From CAZETJ01 sp964514575 (GTDB lineage Bacteria; Patescibacteriota; Saccharimonadia; Saccharimonadales; UBA10212), in NCBI GenBank assembly GCA_964514575.1, contig CAZETJ010000009.1:1-23353 (forward strand): a stretch of DNA of 23,353 nucleotides, read 5' to 3'. How positions within the stretch are numbered: position 1 is the first letter of the stretch; the number at the start of each line of letters is the position of its first letter. A program made the position numbers and the translations under genes. Shown here piece by piece: positions 1 through 7,517 of the stretch. A model generated the notes under the pieces. It did not search any database. It had not been told where the DNA came from and saw only the letters and a program-made list of their open reading frames with translations.

Positions 1-29
1 ACACGATCAGATTAAAAGCATAAGATCGC

Positions 30-61
30 GTGGGAGGCTGTGACCCAGCCGTTAGCACCAC
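30..61 (+). promoter_or_regulatory. L1-type ribosomal protein leader hairpin upstream of rplA
   Basis: The sequence folds into two short helices: GTGG (30-33) pairs with CCAC (58-61), and GGCTG (36-40) pairs with CAGCC (46-50). An asymmetric internal loop (GA on the left, GTTAGCA on the right) separates them. This layout, starting GTGGGAGG just before the ribosome binding site, resembles the mRNA target of protein L1, which copies its 23S rRNA site and lets L1 repress its own operon. The fold is seen in the sequence; the L1 role is inferred from known leaders between rplK and rplA. Confidence 0.6.
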
Positions 62-74
62 GAAGGAGATAACC

Positions 75-1088
75 ATGGCGGAAGCCAAAAAGAATACGAA
101 AGCCAAAGAAAAAAAGGAAGCTGAATTAGTAGCTGAGGCTACGCCAGTGAAACCTACCAAAAAGTCACCCGTTAAATCCGAGAAACCGGTTGTGGCTGAA
201 ACGGTCGAGGAGCCAAAGAAAGTATTGGCCAAGGCCGGCAAGCCCACCGATAGCTTCAATGTAGCTAAGGCGGGTAAACGCAGCGCTAAAGCAGTAGCTG
301 AAGTTGAAGAAAAAGAGGTCAAGGAAGCTCGCAAAGCCGAAGCCGATACGACCGAGGCGAAAGCTAAGCCAGCCGCCAAACCAGCTCGCAGCAAGGCAGA
401 ACGAGCCGGCAAGAAATATCGTGAAGCGCTAAAGCTAATCGATAAAACCAAGGTCTACAGCATTGCTGAAGCTGCCGATCTAGCCGTTAAGACATCGCCA
501 ACGAAGTTTGACGCCACCGTAGAAATGCATATCAACTTGGGAGTTGACCCAAAGCAAGCCGACCAAAATGTGCGGGGCACCTTGAGCCTGCCAGCCGGAA
601 CCGGTAAAACCGTCCGTGTGGCAGCCTTTGCAGAAGCCGATGACGCCGCTAAAGCCACTGCCGCCGGAGCCGACATTGCCGGCATCGAAGCCGTAACAGC
701 CTTGCTCGATAAAGAGAGCCTCGATTTTGACGTCTTAGTCGCCTCACCAAAATTAATGCCTCAACTGGGTAAATACGCCCGGCTGCTTGGACCACGCGGG
801 CTAATGCCAAATCCTAAGAGCGGTACAGTCACGATAGACGTGGCCGCAGCCGTAAAAGAAGCTAAGGCCGGCCGCATAGAGTACCGGGTTGATCCCGCAG
901 GGATCGTCCACTTAGGCATCGGCAAAGTAAGTTTTGGACCAGAGAAATTGGCCCAAAACGCCGAAGCAATACTGGCTCACATACGATCCTCTAAGCCGTC
1001 TAGCCTAAAGGGCAATTACATCAACAACGTTACACTGACGACAACCATGGGTCCGTCCATAAAAGTCACTACCGAGAGCCGAAGCTAA
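75..1088 (+). CDS. rplA: 50S ribosomal protein L1 with long basic/acidic N-terminal extension
   Basis: This is ribosomal protein L1, which builds the mobile L1 stalk of the large subunit and can repress translation of its own mRNA. The L1 core runs from about residue 109 to the end of the 337-aa protein. It contains the family signature GPRGLMPNPK (239-248) and the motif GRIEYRVDPAGIVHLGIGKV. Residues 1-108 are extra compared with the usual L1 of about 230 aa. They are rich in Lys, Ala and Glu, probably disordered, and include GKRSAKA near residue 67. The ATG at 75 is chosen because AAGGAG lies just upstream (63-68); an in-frame start at 30 would run through the L1-type hairpin. rplK would be expected upstream, outside the window. 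Confidence 0.96.
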   Translation: MAEAKKNTKAKEKKEAELVAEATPVKPTKKSPVKSEKPVVAETVEEPKKVLAKAGKPTDSFNVAKAGKRSAKAVAEVEEKEVKEARKAEADTTEAKAKPAAKPARSKAERAGKKYREALKLIDKTKVYSIAEAADLAVKTSPTKFDATVEMHINLGVDPKQADQNVRGTLSLPAGTGKTVRVAAFAEADDAAKATAAGADIAGIEAVTALLDKESLDFDVLVASPKLMPQLGKYARLLGPRGLMPNPKSGTVTIDVAAAVKEAKAGRIEYRVDPAGIVHLGIGKVSFGPEKLAQNAEAILAHIRSSKPSSLKGNYINNVTLTTTMGPSIKVTTESRS

Positions 1089-1153
1089 TACTACAACAGG
1101 CTGCTGGTTGCTTGGCAAACAAGCTGGCTATAGACTGTTAGTGTAAGGAGTTT

Positions 1154-1861
1154 ATGAGCGCTGTATACAGCAATCAGGAGATCCGGGCGGCAATCAAAAA
1201 AGGGCATATTATTTGCCATCCGTTAGTTGACGAGAATATCGCCGGCAGCAGTTTGGATGTCACACTCGGTGATTGGTATTACCGCACAGAGCGAACTGGC
1301 AGCAGCGGCTTCTATAATCCTTTTGATAAAGGCGACGTCAGCCGTTATTTTGATGGACCCTACCAGGCAGAAGTCCATGAAAAGTGGGCGCGCGACAACG
1401 GCCGCAAGTTGTTTGAGGGCATTCCGGCAAAGCACAAGATTATAGTGTTAAGACCTGGTGAGCGAATCCTAGGGCACACGCATGAGTTTATTGGAATTAA
1501 AGCGCCTGGCACCAGCACCCTACAGGCTCGTAGTACCTGGGGCCGTAACGGCGTTGCCGTTTGCCTGGATGCTGGCTGGGGCGATCCTGGCTACGTTAAC
1601 CGCTGGACGCTCGAAATTTATAACATGAACCAGCACGAGAGCGTAGTGGTACCGGTCGGCGAGCGTATCGCCCAGATGGTCTTCTATGAAACTGGCCCTG
1701 TTAGCGGCGAGTACAAGCGGCTGAGCGGCAAGTATCAACCAGGCTTGAGTGCTGACCTGAAGAGTCTGATCACCAGCTGGAAACCTCAGCAAATGTTGCC
1801 GAGGGCTTACAAAGACAAGCGCCAGACACCGAAAAAAATTACGGGACTTAAGGCATTCTAG
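1154..1861 (+). CDS. dcd: dCTP deaminase (Dcd/dUTPase superfamily)
   Basis: This 235-aa protein belongs to the dCTP deaminase/dUTPase superfamily and probably converts dCTP to dUTP, the first step towards dTMP. Visible family motifs are SSLDVTLG (32-39), RSTWGR (126-131, matching RSSLGR of Escherichia coli Dcd, with S127 and R131 as active-site residues), DAGWGDPGY (139-147) and TLEIYN (152-157), where E154 matches the catalytic Glu138. It is longer than the usual 190 aa because of an insert at about 44-90. GGAG at 1147-1150 sits close to the ATG. Only 28 bp separate it from the thymidylate-kinase fusion gene, so both probably serve dTTP supply. No separate dUTPase is visible here; a bifunctional deaminase/dUTPase is possible but cannot be told from motifs. 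Confidence 0.85.
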   Translation: MSAVYSNQEIRAAIKKGHIICHPLVDENIAGSSLDVTLGDWYYRTERTGSSGFYNPFDKGDVSRYFDGPYQAEVHEKWARDNGRKLFEGIPAKHKIIVLRPGERILGHTHEFIGIKAPGTSTLQARSTWGRNGVAVCLDAGWGDPGYVNRWTLEIYNMNQHESVVVPVGERIAQMVFYETGPVSGEYKRLSGKYQPGLSADLKSLITSWKPQQMLPRAYKDKRQTPKKITGLKAF

Positions 1862-1889
1862 GAGTGGGCATGAAAGAGAGACTACTGAC

Positions 1890-3818
1890 ATGCAAAGCTC
1901 AAACGGCTGCCTAGTCACACTAGAGGGTTCCGATGGAGCCGGTAAGGGTACCCAGCTTAAGCTGCTAGCCGAACGCCTAAAAGCCGTGGGCTACGACGTA
2001 GCGGTTTTTGATTTTCCGCGCTACGACGAGCCATCCAGCTACTTCGTAAGGCGCTATCTTAACGGAGATTATGGCCCGGCCAGCAAGGTAAGCCCTTACA
2101 CAGCATCAATGTTTTTTGCCCTAGATCGCTATGAAGCATCGCCGGCTATCGAAAAAGCGCTGGCTGCCGGCAAGGTTGTCTTATCCAACCGCTACACGGG
2201 ATCCAATATGGCCCACCAGGGCGGAAAATTTAAAGATACGCTAGAAAAACGCAGCTATTTTGTGTGGGCAGATAGTCTAGAATTTCAGTTATTGAAAATA
2301 CCCCGTCCAAAGCTAAGTTTGTTTTTGCGAGTGCCTCCTGAAGTATCGTTCGACTTAATCTCTAAAAAAGCTGAGCGTAGCTACACCAAGGCTAGCCACG
2401 ACGAGCACGAGAAAGACATGAATCACCTGACACAATCAGTGGCCACCTACGACCTGTTGTGCCAGCTCTTTCCGAACGATTTTCGAGCCATAGACTGCAC
2501 CAGAGATGGACAACTGCTCGGTATTCCGGAAATCAGCGACCGAATTTGGGAGATTGTTTTACCACTATTGCCAGATAAACCAGCCGGCCTGGCCCATAGC
2601 GCCCGAGTTAACCTGGGCAACCTAGAAGTTAAGCCTCGGCCGGAGACCACTAGCGAGAGCCAAGGAGCAGACAGCAGCTTGGAACTGAACGAACAGATTA
2701 GCTTAAGACTTGCCATAGATGCTGCTGGACTGGCCCCAAAGAACTTTAGCTACGATCCGAACTGGAAAAAAACTAATTACGGCTACCTAAAGCTTGACGG
2801 GCTGTCCAAGAGGGCCGAACAGCGCTACCACGAACTACTGGATGATATCGCCGAGGCGTATAAAAAGGTTTCTAAGATCTTGGCTGATGAACGCCGATCT
2901 GGTGCCGAGTTGTCACCGATGACTCCTCTGGCCGCTCTTGTAGCTGCTGATATAAGCGTTCGGGGCGACGAGTTGGCTAAAGTCTCCAAAGGCCTAAACG
3001 ATCTAGGTTATCCAGAAGCTAGAAGCCTGGCCCTACAGCTGGAAGCAGAGGCTCGAAAAATCTGGACGGAGCCGCCAAGAGATGATGGCCGCAAACCGAG
3101 TGCCCAATCACCAGAGCCAATCAGCGCAGTTTTATCCAAGTTCGCCCAAGACCATTTGCCCACTAATCTTTCGGCCGACAGCAAGGGCGTAAAGTTAGTC
3201 AACGCCGAACCGCGCAACGAATTTAAAGCCATAGCTGCCAGTATTTACCCATACAGCCACCTGTCTTTAGAGCAAGTGGAGATCGAAGTGGAGGAGTGGC
3301 CGTATCAACAGAAATATGACGCCCTATCCAAAGCTGCCAGGGTCGCTGGCGGCCCAACCCTCGGACTATTTCATTACCAATTTGACGCCGTGCTTGATCA
3401 AGAGCTACTGGCCAAGCTTGGCAGAATTTTTAACAGCAACAAAGTAAAAAGACAGTCGGCAACCGTACGCTACGGATACGACACTCCGCCCAGCCTGGAG
3501 AGCGGCGTGGCCGCCGATATTTTTGAAACCTGCTTCGATAAGAGTTTGGAGCTATTTAGCATTTTGCAGTCAGCTGAGCGCGACGAGCTGGGCGCCTATG
3601 GCACGCTGCTCGGACATAAGATAAGGGTTGGCCTGGAATTCAGCGCTGCTGATATCGATAAACTCCTCGGAAATCACCAGCCTGATCTGCAGAGCTTGGC
3701 CAAAGCTTTAGTTGACCAAATCGCCCAGGCGCATCCTACGCTGGCTGAAGCCTTGGTGCCAAAGACCAGGCCAGTCCAAAGCTCGCAAAAACACCGCAGC
3801 CGCTCCAAAAAATCCTAG
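1890..3818 (+). CDS. tmk: Thymidylate kinase fused to a degenerate ThyX-like C-terminal region
   Basis: Residues 1-228 form a thymidylate kinase (dTMP to dTDP). The P-loop is GSDGAGKGT (13-21), with DR at 79-80 in the dTMP-binding region, NRYTGSNMAHQG (100-111) in place of the usual DRY..S..AYQG, and a lid-like segment near 158-180. The protein is 642 aa, about three times the normal Tmk length. Residues 265-625 resemble the two-repeat form of FAD-dependent thymidylate synthase ThyX. Helical segments at 342-396 look like the end of repeat one. FHYQFDAV (494-501), RQSATVRYGYDTP (521-533) and HKIRVGLEF (576-584) follow the order of repeat two. The ThyX signature RHRxxSxNExSxRY is not preserved, so this half is probably non-catalytic. 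The tail (626-642) is basic. The kinase call is firm; the ThyX relation is pattern-based inference. Confidence 0.85.
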   Translation: MQSSNGCLVTLEGSDGAGKGTQLKLLAERLKAVGYDVAVFDFPRYDEPSSYFVRRYLNGDYGPASKVSPYTASMFFALDRYEASPAIEKALAAGKVVLSNRYTGSNMAHQGGKFKDTLEKRSYFVWADSLEFQLLKIPRPKLSLFLRVPPEVSFDLISKKAERSYTKASHDEHEKDMNHLTQSVATYDLLCQLFPNDFRAIDCTRDGQLLGIPEISDRIWEIVLPLLPDKPAGLAHSARVNLGNLEVKPRPETTSESQGADSSLELNEQISLRLAIDAAGLAPKNFSYDPNWKKTNYGYLKLDGLSKRAEQRYHELLDDIAEAYKKVSKILADERRSGAELSPMTPLAALVAADISVRGDELAKVSKGLNDLGYPEARSLALQLEAEARKIWTEPPRDDGRKPSAQSPEPISAVLSKFAQDHLPTNLSADSKGVKLVNAEPRNEFKAIAASIYPYSHLSLEQVEIEVEEWPYQQKYDALSKAARVAGGPTLGLFHYQFDAVLDQELLAKLGRIFNSNKVKRQSATVRYGYDTPPSLESGVAADIFETCFDKSLELFSILQSAERDELGAYGTLLGHKIRVGLEFSAADIDKLLGNHQPDLQSLAKALVDQIAQAHPTLAEALVPKTRPVQSSQKHRSRSKKS

Positions 3819-3889
3819 GCATTCTTCAACTGGGCTTGCTTGTGCTGTGCTAATGATCCGCTTATTATTGAGTAAAGCCAGGAGTATGC

Positions 3890-4519
3890 ATGAGTCTAGT
3901 AGATAGGATGAAACAGGCGGGCGATAAAGCCAGCAAGCAAGTCGCTAAAAACTACCAGCAGCATCAAGCAAAAGTAGCGGAGCTAAAAGATGCTCGTGGA
4001 GCCAAGATTGGTTCTATCGCAACCCAATTTATGGGCGGTTATGCAGACAGGCACAAAGCCACAGGGACCCTAACCTTTTACGAAAAACGGACCGAATTTA
4101 ACAGTGTGCTGAGTACTAAGTTTGTCATTCTCAACAGCCAGGTTAAGGATATTGCAATCGAGGGCAAGGATGAAGTTAATCGTCGAGTGACTGTTACCCG
4201 CCTGCTCGCAGTTGGTATCTTTGCTTTTGCTTTAAAGAAGAAAAACACCGACAAAGAGGCGTATCTAACGATTGAATTGAGCGACGGACAAGAGATCATC
4301 TTCTTTATTGATAAAAAATCTCCTATGGAACTTAAAGCTAAACTTGCCAAAGTCATCTCACGGGTAAAGAGAGCAGGAGTGGCCGCCCAAGCTTCTGCAG
4401 CTCAACCTGATCAAGGCCGCTCTACAGATGAATTGATCAAGTTAGCGGATTTGAAAGAAAAGGGCATTCTAACCCAAGAAGAGTTCAACGCAAAAAAGAA
4501 ACAATTACTCGGGCTGTAA
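3890..4519 (+). CDS. SHOCT-domain protein with PH-like middle region
   Basis: This is a 209-aa protein of unknown function. Residues 1-55 are charged and predicted helical. Residues 57-160 look like a small beta-rich, PH/GRAM-like fold, with a hydrophobic stretch LLAVGIFAFAL at 105-115 that might be a buried strand or a short membrane contact. The C-terminus (178-208) is a clear SHOCT domain, a short helical hairpin with the pattern LIKLADLKEKGILTQEEF that is usually found at the ends of membrane-associated or oligomerising proteins. The start is supported by AGGAG at 3880-3884, 5 nt before the ATG. It follows the Tmk fusion after 71 bp with no terminator seen and may be co-transcribed. Confidence 0.7.
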   Translation: MSLVDRMKQAGDKASKQVAKNYQQHQAKVAELKDARGAKIGSIATQFMGGYADRHKATGTLTFYEKRTEFNSVLSTKFVILNSQVKDIAIEGKDEVNRRVTVTRLLAVGIFAFALKKKNTDKEAYLTIELSDGQEIIFFIDKKSPMELKAKLAKVISRVKRAGVAAQASAAQPDQGRSTDELIKLADLKEKGILTQEEFNAKKKQLLGL

Positions 4520-4614
4520 CACAAACAAATATCCTAAAGAGTGAGTGAAGCCAAAACCGGCTCCTTCGAATAAGCTGATCTGTATTCTTCGCTTCTAAAA
4601 ATCACAGATACCTG

Positions 4615-4620
4615 TATAGT
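4615..4620 (+). promoter_or_regulatory. Candidate -10 box for the Excalibur-protein gene
   Basis: TATAGT is preceded directly by TG and lies 34 nt before the ATG at 4649. A start site near 4627 would leave a short leader containing the AGGAG ribosome binding site (4637-4641). No good -35 is visible, so support is moderate. Confidence 0.35.
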
Positions 4621-4648
4621 TGACCGAATACCCAAGAGGAGATTCGCA

Positions 4649-5059
4649 ATGAGAGAGTGGAGTAAATTAAAGAAGATAGTAGTTGTTTCAGCGGTCAGCA
4701 TTTTCGCCCTTGCGGGCATTGGTGCTTTAACTAGTTCGAGCCAACAGCCACAGACTACAAAATCTAACACTCCTTCGTCCCAAGCGAGCACGTCTACTCA
4801 GCCAGTTCTGGTCCCAGTGCCTGCAACGCAGAGCCAGGCGGCCCCCTCTACAACTTCTGCGCAATCGTCTGCGGCATCGTCTACACAAAATTGCGATCCG
4901 AATTACTCAGGTGCCTGTGTGCCAAATGTTTACCCGTCCGACGTAGACTGCGCAGGGGGCAGCGGCAACGGCCCATACTACGTTCAAGGGCCAGTTCACG
5001 TCATCGGGACAGACCGCTACGGACTAGACCGCGACGGCGATGGCGTCGCCTGCGAATAA
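4649..5059 (+). CDS. Exported/membrane-anchored protein with C-terminal Excalibur-like calcium-binding domain
   Basis: This 136-aa protein has a short basic N-terminus and a hydrophobic segment (9-27), acting as a signal peptide or anchor. A Ser/Thr/Gln/Pro-rich linker (28-80) follows. The C-terminal domain has four Cys (82, 90, 101, 135) and ends in DRDGDGVACE (127-136). The D-x-D-x-D-G-x-x-C-E ending is typical of Excalibur domains, extracellular calcium-binding modules. No Cys follows the hydrophobic segment in lipobox position, so it is not an obvious lipoprotein. AGGAG at 4637-4641, 7 nt before the ATG, supports the start. The likely place of action is the cell surface; the ligand or partner is unknown. 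It converges with the minus-strand ATP-binding gene. Confidence 0.75.
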   Translation: MREWSKLKKIVVVSAVSIFALAGIGALTSSSQQPQTTKSNTPSSQASTSTQPVLVPVPATQSQAAPSTTSAQSSAASSTQNCDPNYSGACVPNVYPSDVDCAGGSGNGPYYVQGPVHVIGTDRYGLDRDGDGVACE

Positions 5060-5218
5060 AACCCCGGCCCCAGTCAAGGAGCCAGCCCAACCCCGTCGCC
5101 CCTGGAAGCCCTAAACTTATCTAAAACAGAGTTGCGTGCCAGTCACACAAGAAAAACCAGTTTCTCCCCTGTCAAAATGAACTTACGAGGTTTTTTGCCA
5201 TGTTTGGATCACACAAAA

Positions 5219-6685
5219 CTATGCCCAGTAGGGAATATATGAAACAAACTTTGTCGACTTAGAGTATGGATCTTTTTTCTTAATCAAATTTAAGTTCTGT
5301 GCGAGTTTTATTAACCTTGATACTTGAGCGTGATTTTCTTTCTTCACATTTAATCTTTCTCTTAGCGACTCGTTGCTCATACTCTCGTTGGAGAGATACT
5401 TCAGAACAGCGTGAAGGTACACGGTGTTCATTCTCTCCAGCGTGTCCATGTCTTTTAGCCCTCGAGGTCCATAAATAGTAACTCGAGTGAATTGATCGTC
5501 GGTTAAAAAATTTGGTGCCGGCAGCTTAGACAACTCGCATTCACGGAGCGCATTATCGACCCCGCTGCCTCGCTCTTCACAAAAGTGCATACGTCTCATT
5601 AGGTCAGCTAATTTTTCGTTTCTGCTGCGGGGTTGGGCATCAACAATCCGATCGACTTTAACTAATGGAGCACCAGGGTTCGATATTTCGATCCTATCGT
5701 CATATATTTCAATAAGTGGCCCCGATCCAACCACGTTAAAGTCTTGATGTATCAAAGCATTTACGACAAGTTCCCGAATGGTTTTTTCTGGGTAAACGGG
5801 TGTCAAGAATTTCTGCGCGCCTCTACTCACCTCAACAATGGGGAGCTGGCCCATGATATAGCCAACGAGCGAATCGATTCCCAGCGCATATCCCTTCACA
5901 CCTGGGATGTCCAGTCTGGTTTCACGTTTATTCTTTCCAGAGTAAATAATTAACCTGGGCGGCTTTTTGATTAGAGTCTCAAAATCTGAAATTTTATTTG
6001 CGAATAATAAAGCACCGAGATTAGTTATACAGAATAGCCCCCGCTTTTTTGTCACAAGCCCATCTTCTTCCAACCCATCAATAATTGAAGTCGTGTCAGG
6101 AGGTCGCGCCATTTCGAGCGCTCTAAAATAGGCATTATAGTCGAGCAAGTCCAGGACCTCCTCAGGTTTAAGGCCACTTTTCGCAACTATTTTTTCGAAC
6201 TTTTCTCTTTCTAGTTGTCTCCATAGCTCTTTCTCTTTTGCAGGATACCGACCTAAGGGCTTTGTGTAACTGCCATTTCTTATATATGCGATTTCCTTAA
6301 ACTTTGACACAAACTGCACCGCAGGAGGAATCTCAAAGATAACAATCCTGTTGCCATCTATAGTAAAGGGGTGGATCGTGAAATTGATAGTTGGGCTAAG
6401 CAAATCAGTAAGCCAGGAGATAACGTCCTCATTCCCGATTTTGTGCTCAAGGTGATCGAACTTAGTGCCTACTACGTCATGGGTTTTATCGTGGATCCCG
6501 TAAATTAGATATGCGGCGTCTTTTTGATGCAAGGTGGCAGAATTTGAAAGGCCGCAGAGCACCCTTCCTGCTTCTAGTCCGTCAAAAGGCTTAGCTTTGA
6601 ATTCGAACCACTCTGTTTCGGCTGGGTAAGTCGACAGTTCTTTAACTAGTGCGAGCGCCTCTTCTCTCTTCATCTTTGGTTTCAT
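5219..6685 (-). CDS. AlbA_2/Schlafen-type ATP-binding putative transcriptional regulator
   Basis: This 488-aa protein has three regions. Residues 22-145 match the AlbA_2 (Schlafen-type, divergent AAA-4) domain, with ETEWFEFKA at the start and YLIYGIHD (59-66). Residues 298-400 match the GHKL-like HATPase_c_4 domain: IRELVVNALIHQDF (303-316, with N309), a YDDRIEISNPG strand pair, and RNEKLAD with EERGSGVD (355-377). Residues 418-488 look like a winged helix. Such proteins are usually annotated as ATP-dependent regulators or helicase-related proteins, and some occur in defence islands; the target here is unknown. The ATG at 6685 is preferred over an in-frame TTG at 6718, which would sit next to the rplJ promoter. 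The gene is visibly more A+T-rich than its neighbours and points against the surrounding ribosomal genes, suggesting transfer. Confidence 0.85.
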   Translation of the reverse strand: MKPKMKREEALALVKELSTYPAETEWFEFKAKPFDGLEAGRVLCGLSNSATLHQKDAAYLIYGIHDKTHDVVGTKFDHLEHKIGNEDVISWLTDLLSPTINFTIHPFTIDGNRIVIFEIPPAVQFVSKFKEIAYIRNGSYTKPLGRYPAKEKELWRQLEREKFEKIVAKSGLKPEEVLDLLDYNAYFRALEMARPPDTTSIIDGLEEDGLVTKKRGLFCITNLGALLFANKISDFETLIKKPPRLIIYSGKNKRETRLDIPGVKGYALGIDSLVGYIMGQLPIVEVSRGAQKFLTPVYPEKTIRELVVNALIHQDFNVVGSGPLIEIYDDRIEISNPGAPLVKVDRIVDAQPRSRNEKLADLMRRMHFCEERGSGVDNALRECELSKLPAPNFLTDDQFTRVTIYGPRGLKDMDTLERMNTVYLHAVLKYLSNESMSNESLRERLNVKKENHAQVSRLIKLAQNLNLIKKKDPYSKSTKFVSYIPYWA

Positions 6686-6704
6686 TATACTTCTCTCGCG
6701 CCTA

Positions 6705-6733
6705 TTGTCCGAAGGCAATTTCTGTGGTAATAT
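6705..6733 (+). promoter_or_regulatory. Promoter of the rplJL operon
   Basis: TTGTCC (6705-6710) and TAATAT (6728-6733) are separated by 17 bp. The -10 is preceded by TGG, giving an extended -10. The predicted start near 6740 falls at the 5' edge of the L10 leader, which fits. The promoter is only about 20-45 bp from the start of the divergent ATP-binding gene. Confidence 0.65.
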
Positions 6734-6744
6734 CTTTTGGACCA

Positions 6745-6797
6745 GAGGACCAAAGACAGTAGCGGGCCAAAAACCTTAAGAATGCTACCGAGGCGAT
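6745..6797 (+). promoter_or_regulatory. L10 leader (binding site of L10(L12)4)
   Basis: The segment contains AAAGACAGTAGC on the left and GCTACCGAGGCG on the right of a central loop. GTAGC pairs with GCTAC, and the flanking AAAGACA and CGAGG strands match the kink-turn-like core of the known rplJ leader, where the L10-L12 complex binds and represses the operon. The position, about 90-140 nt before rplJ, is the usual one. Confidence 0.75.
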
Positions 6798-6810
6798 CAA
6801 TCTCGATCAC

Positions 6811-6842
6811 ATTGGCTTCACTGGAGCCAATTTTTTATTGGC
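6811..6842 (+). terminator. Attenuator: terminator and competing antiterminator in the rplJ leader
   Basis: TTGGCT (6812-6817) pairs with AGCCAA (6825-6830) and is followed by six T (6831-6836), an intrinsic terminator. The right half of that stem, GCCAAT (6826-6831), can instead pair with ATTGGC (6837-6842). The two hairpins exclude each other. Together with the L10 leader upstream, this fits transcription attenuation of rplJL. Pairings are read directly; the switching is inferred. Confidence 0.6.
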
Positions 6843-6887
6843 AAAATGTTCTTTAACAACTAATCAACAAATTAACGAAAGGACCCC

Positions 6888-7409
6888 ATGGCTTTAAGCA
6901 AAGACAAGAAAAACGAAGTCATCGCTGAAGTAGCTGACCTTTTGAAAGATTCTAAGCTGACGGTTGTCGCTAAATATCAAGGCACCCCGGTGAAGTCCAT
7001 GCAGGCTTTGCGCCGATCGGCCCGCGATAACGGCACCCGAGTGATGGTTGTTAAAAACCGTCTCTTCAAAAAAGCCCTGGAATCAGACAAACGGTTTAAA
7101 GATCTAGATGACGGTTTGCTAAGCGGACAATTGATGTACGCTTTCAACTCGTCTGACGAAGTCGCGCCAGCCCAAAGCTTGGCTAATTTCGCCAAGACGG
7201 AACCGCAAATTGAATTTGTTGGCGGCTTGATGGCCGACGGCAAAATACTCTCAGCTGACGAGGTTAAGACTCTAGCCAGCTTGCCGAGCAAAGATCAATT
7301 GGTCGCCCAGGTGATTGCAACATTGCTATCGCCGGCAAACAGTGTGATCGGCAGCTTGAGCGGCGACTTACACGGATTACTCGACGGCCTCGCGGCTAAG
7401 GCTGCATAA
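6888..7409 (+). CDS. rplJ: 50S ribosomal protein L10
   Basis: Ribosomal protein L10 is the base of the L7/L12 stalk that recruits translational GTPases. The 173-aa product is of normal length. Its N-terminal rRNA-binding domain includes the typical VVAKYQGTPVKSMQALRR segment and VMVVKNRLFKKAL. Its C-terminal helix (about 133-173), ending LHGLLDGLAAKAA, is where L12 dimers bind. AAAGGA at 6878-6883 supports the ATG. It lies upstream of rplL with 108 bp between and shares the leader and attenuator. Confidence 0.95.
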   Translation: MALSKDKKNEVIAEVADLLKDSKLTVVAKYQGTPVKSMQALRRSARDNGTRVMVVKNRLFKKALESDKRFKDLDDGLLSGQLMYAFNSSDEVAPAQSLANFAKTEPQIEFVGGLMADGKILSADEVKTLASLPSKDQLVAQVIATLLSPANSVIGSLSGDLHGLLDGLAAKAA

Positions 7410-7431
7410 ATTAGTAAATTAAATTAAGAAG

Positions 7432-7503
7432 CCCCATCACAAGGACTTGGCATTCCGCAATCCGCCGGCTGGCAGACTGCTCCATCCAAGTTTTGTAACG
7501 GGG
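7432..7503 (+). promoter_or_regulatory. Possible structured leader between rplJ and rplL
   Basis: CCCC (7432-7435) can pair with GGGG (7500-7503) directly before the rplL ribosome binding site, and ACTTGG (7445-7450) can pair with CCAAGT (7486-7491). The fold would place the rplL Shine-Dalgarno at the base of a stem and may tune the higher L12 output. The enclosed loop is large, so support is weak. Confidence 0.3.
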
Positions 7504-7517
7504 TAAAGGAGACAACA

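Noticed and set aside
3..23. Possible end of an upstream frame (codons for TIRLKA then TAA), perhaps the tail of rplK.
   Set aside because: Only six codons are visible and all three frames meet a stop nearby; it cannot be supported.
455..685. Long open frames opposite to or out of phase with rplA, dnaX, dnaB and others.
   Set aside because: They lie inside clearly coding genes in other frames, lack start signals and show no family motifs.
1108..1134. TTGCTT and TATAGA/TAGACT as a promoter for dcd.
   Set aside because: Spacing is either 15 bp with a poor -10 or 17 bp with a poorer one; not above chance.
5152..5196. AAAAACC pairing with GGTTTTTT as a bidirectional terminator between the Excalibur and ATP-binding genes.
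   Set aside because: The stem is short, A/T-rich and encloses a loop of about 30 nt, so it is probably too weak, although the position would be suitable.
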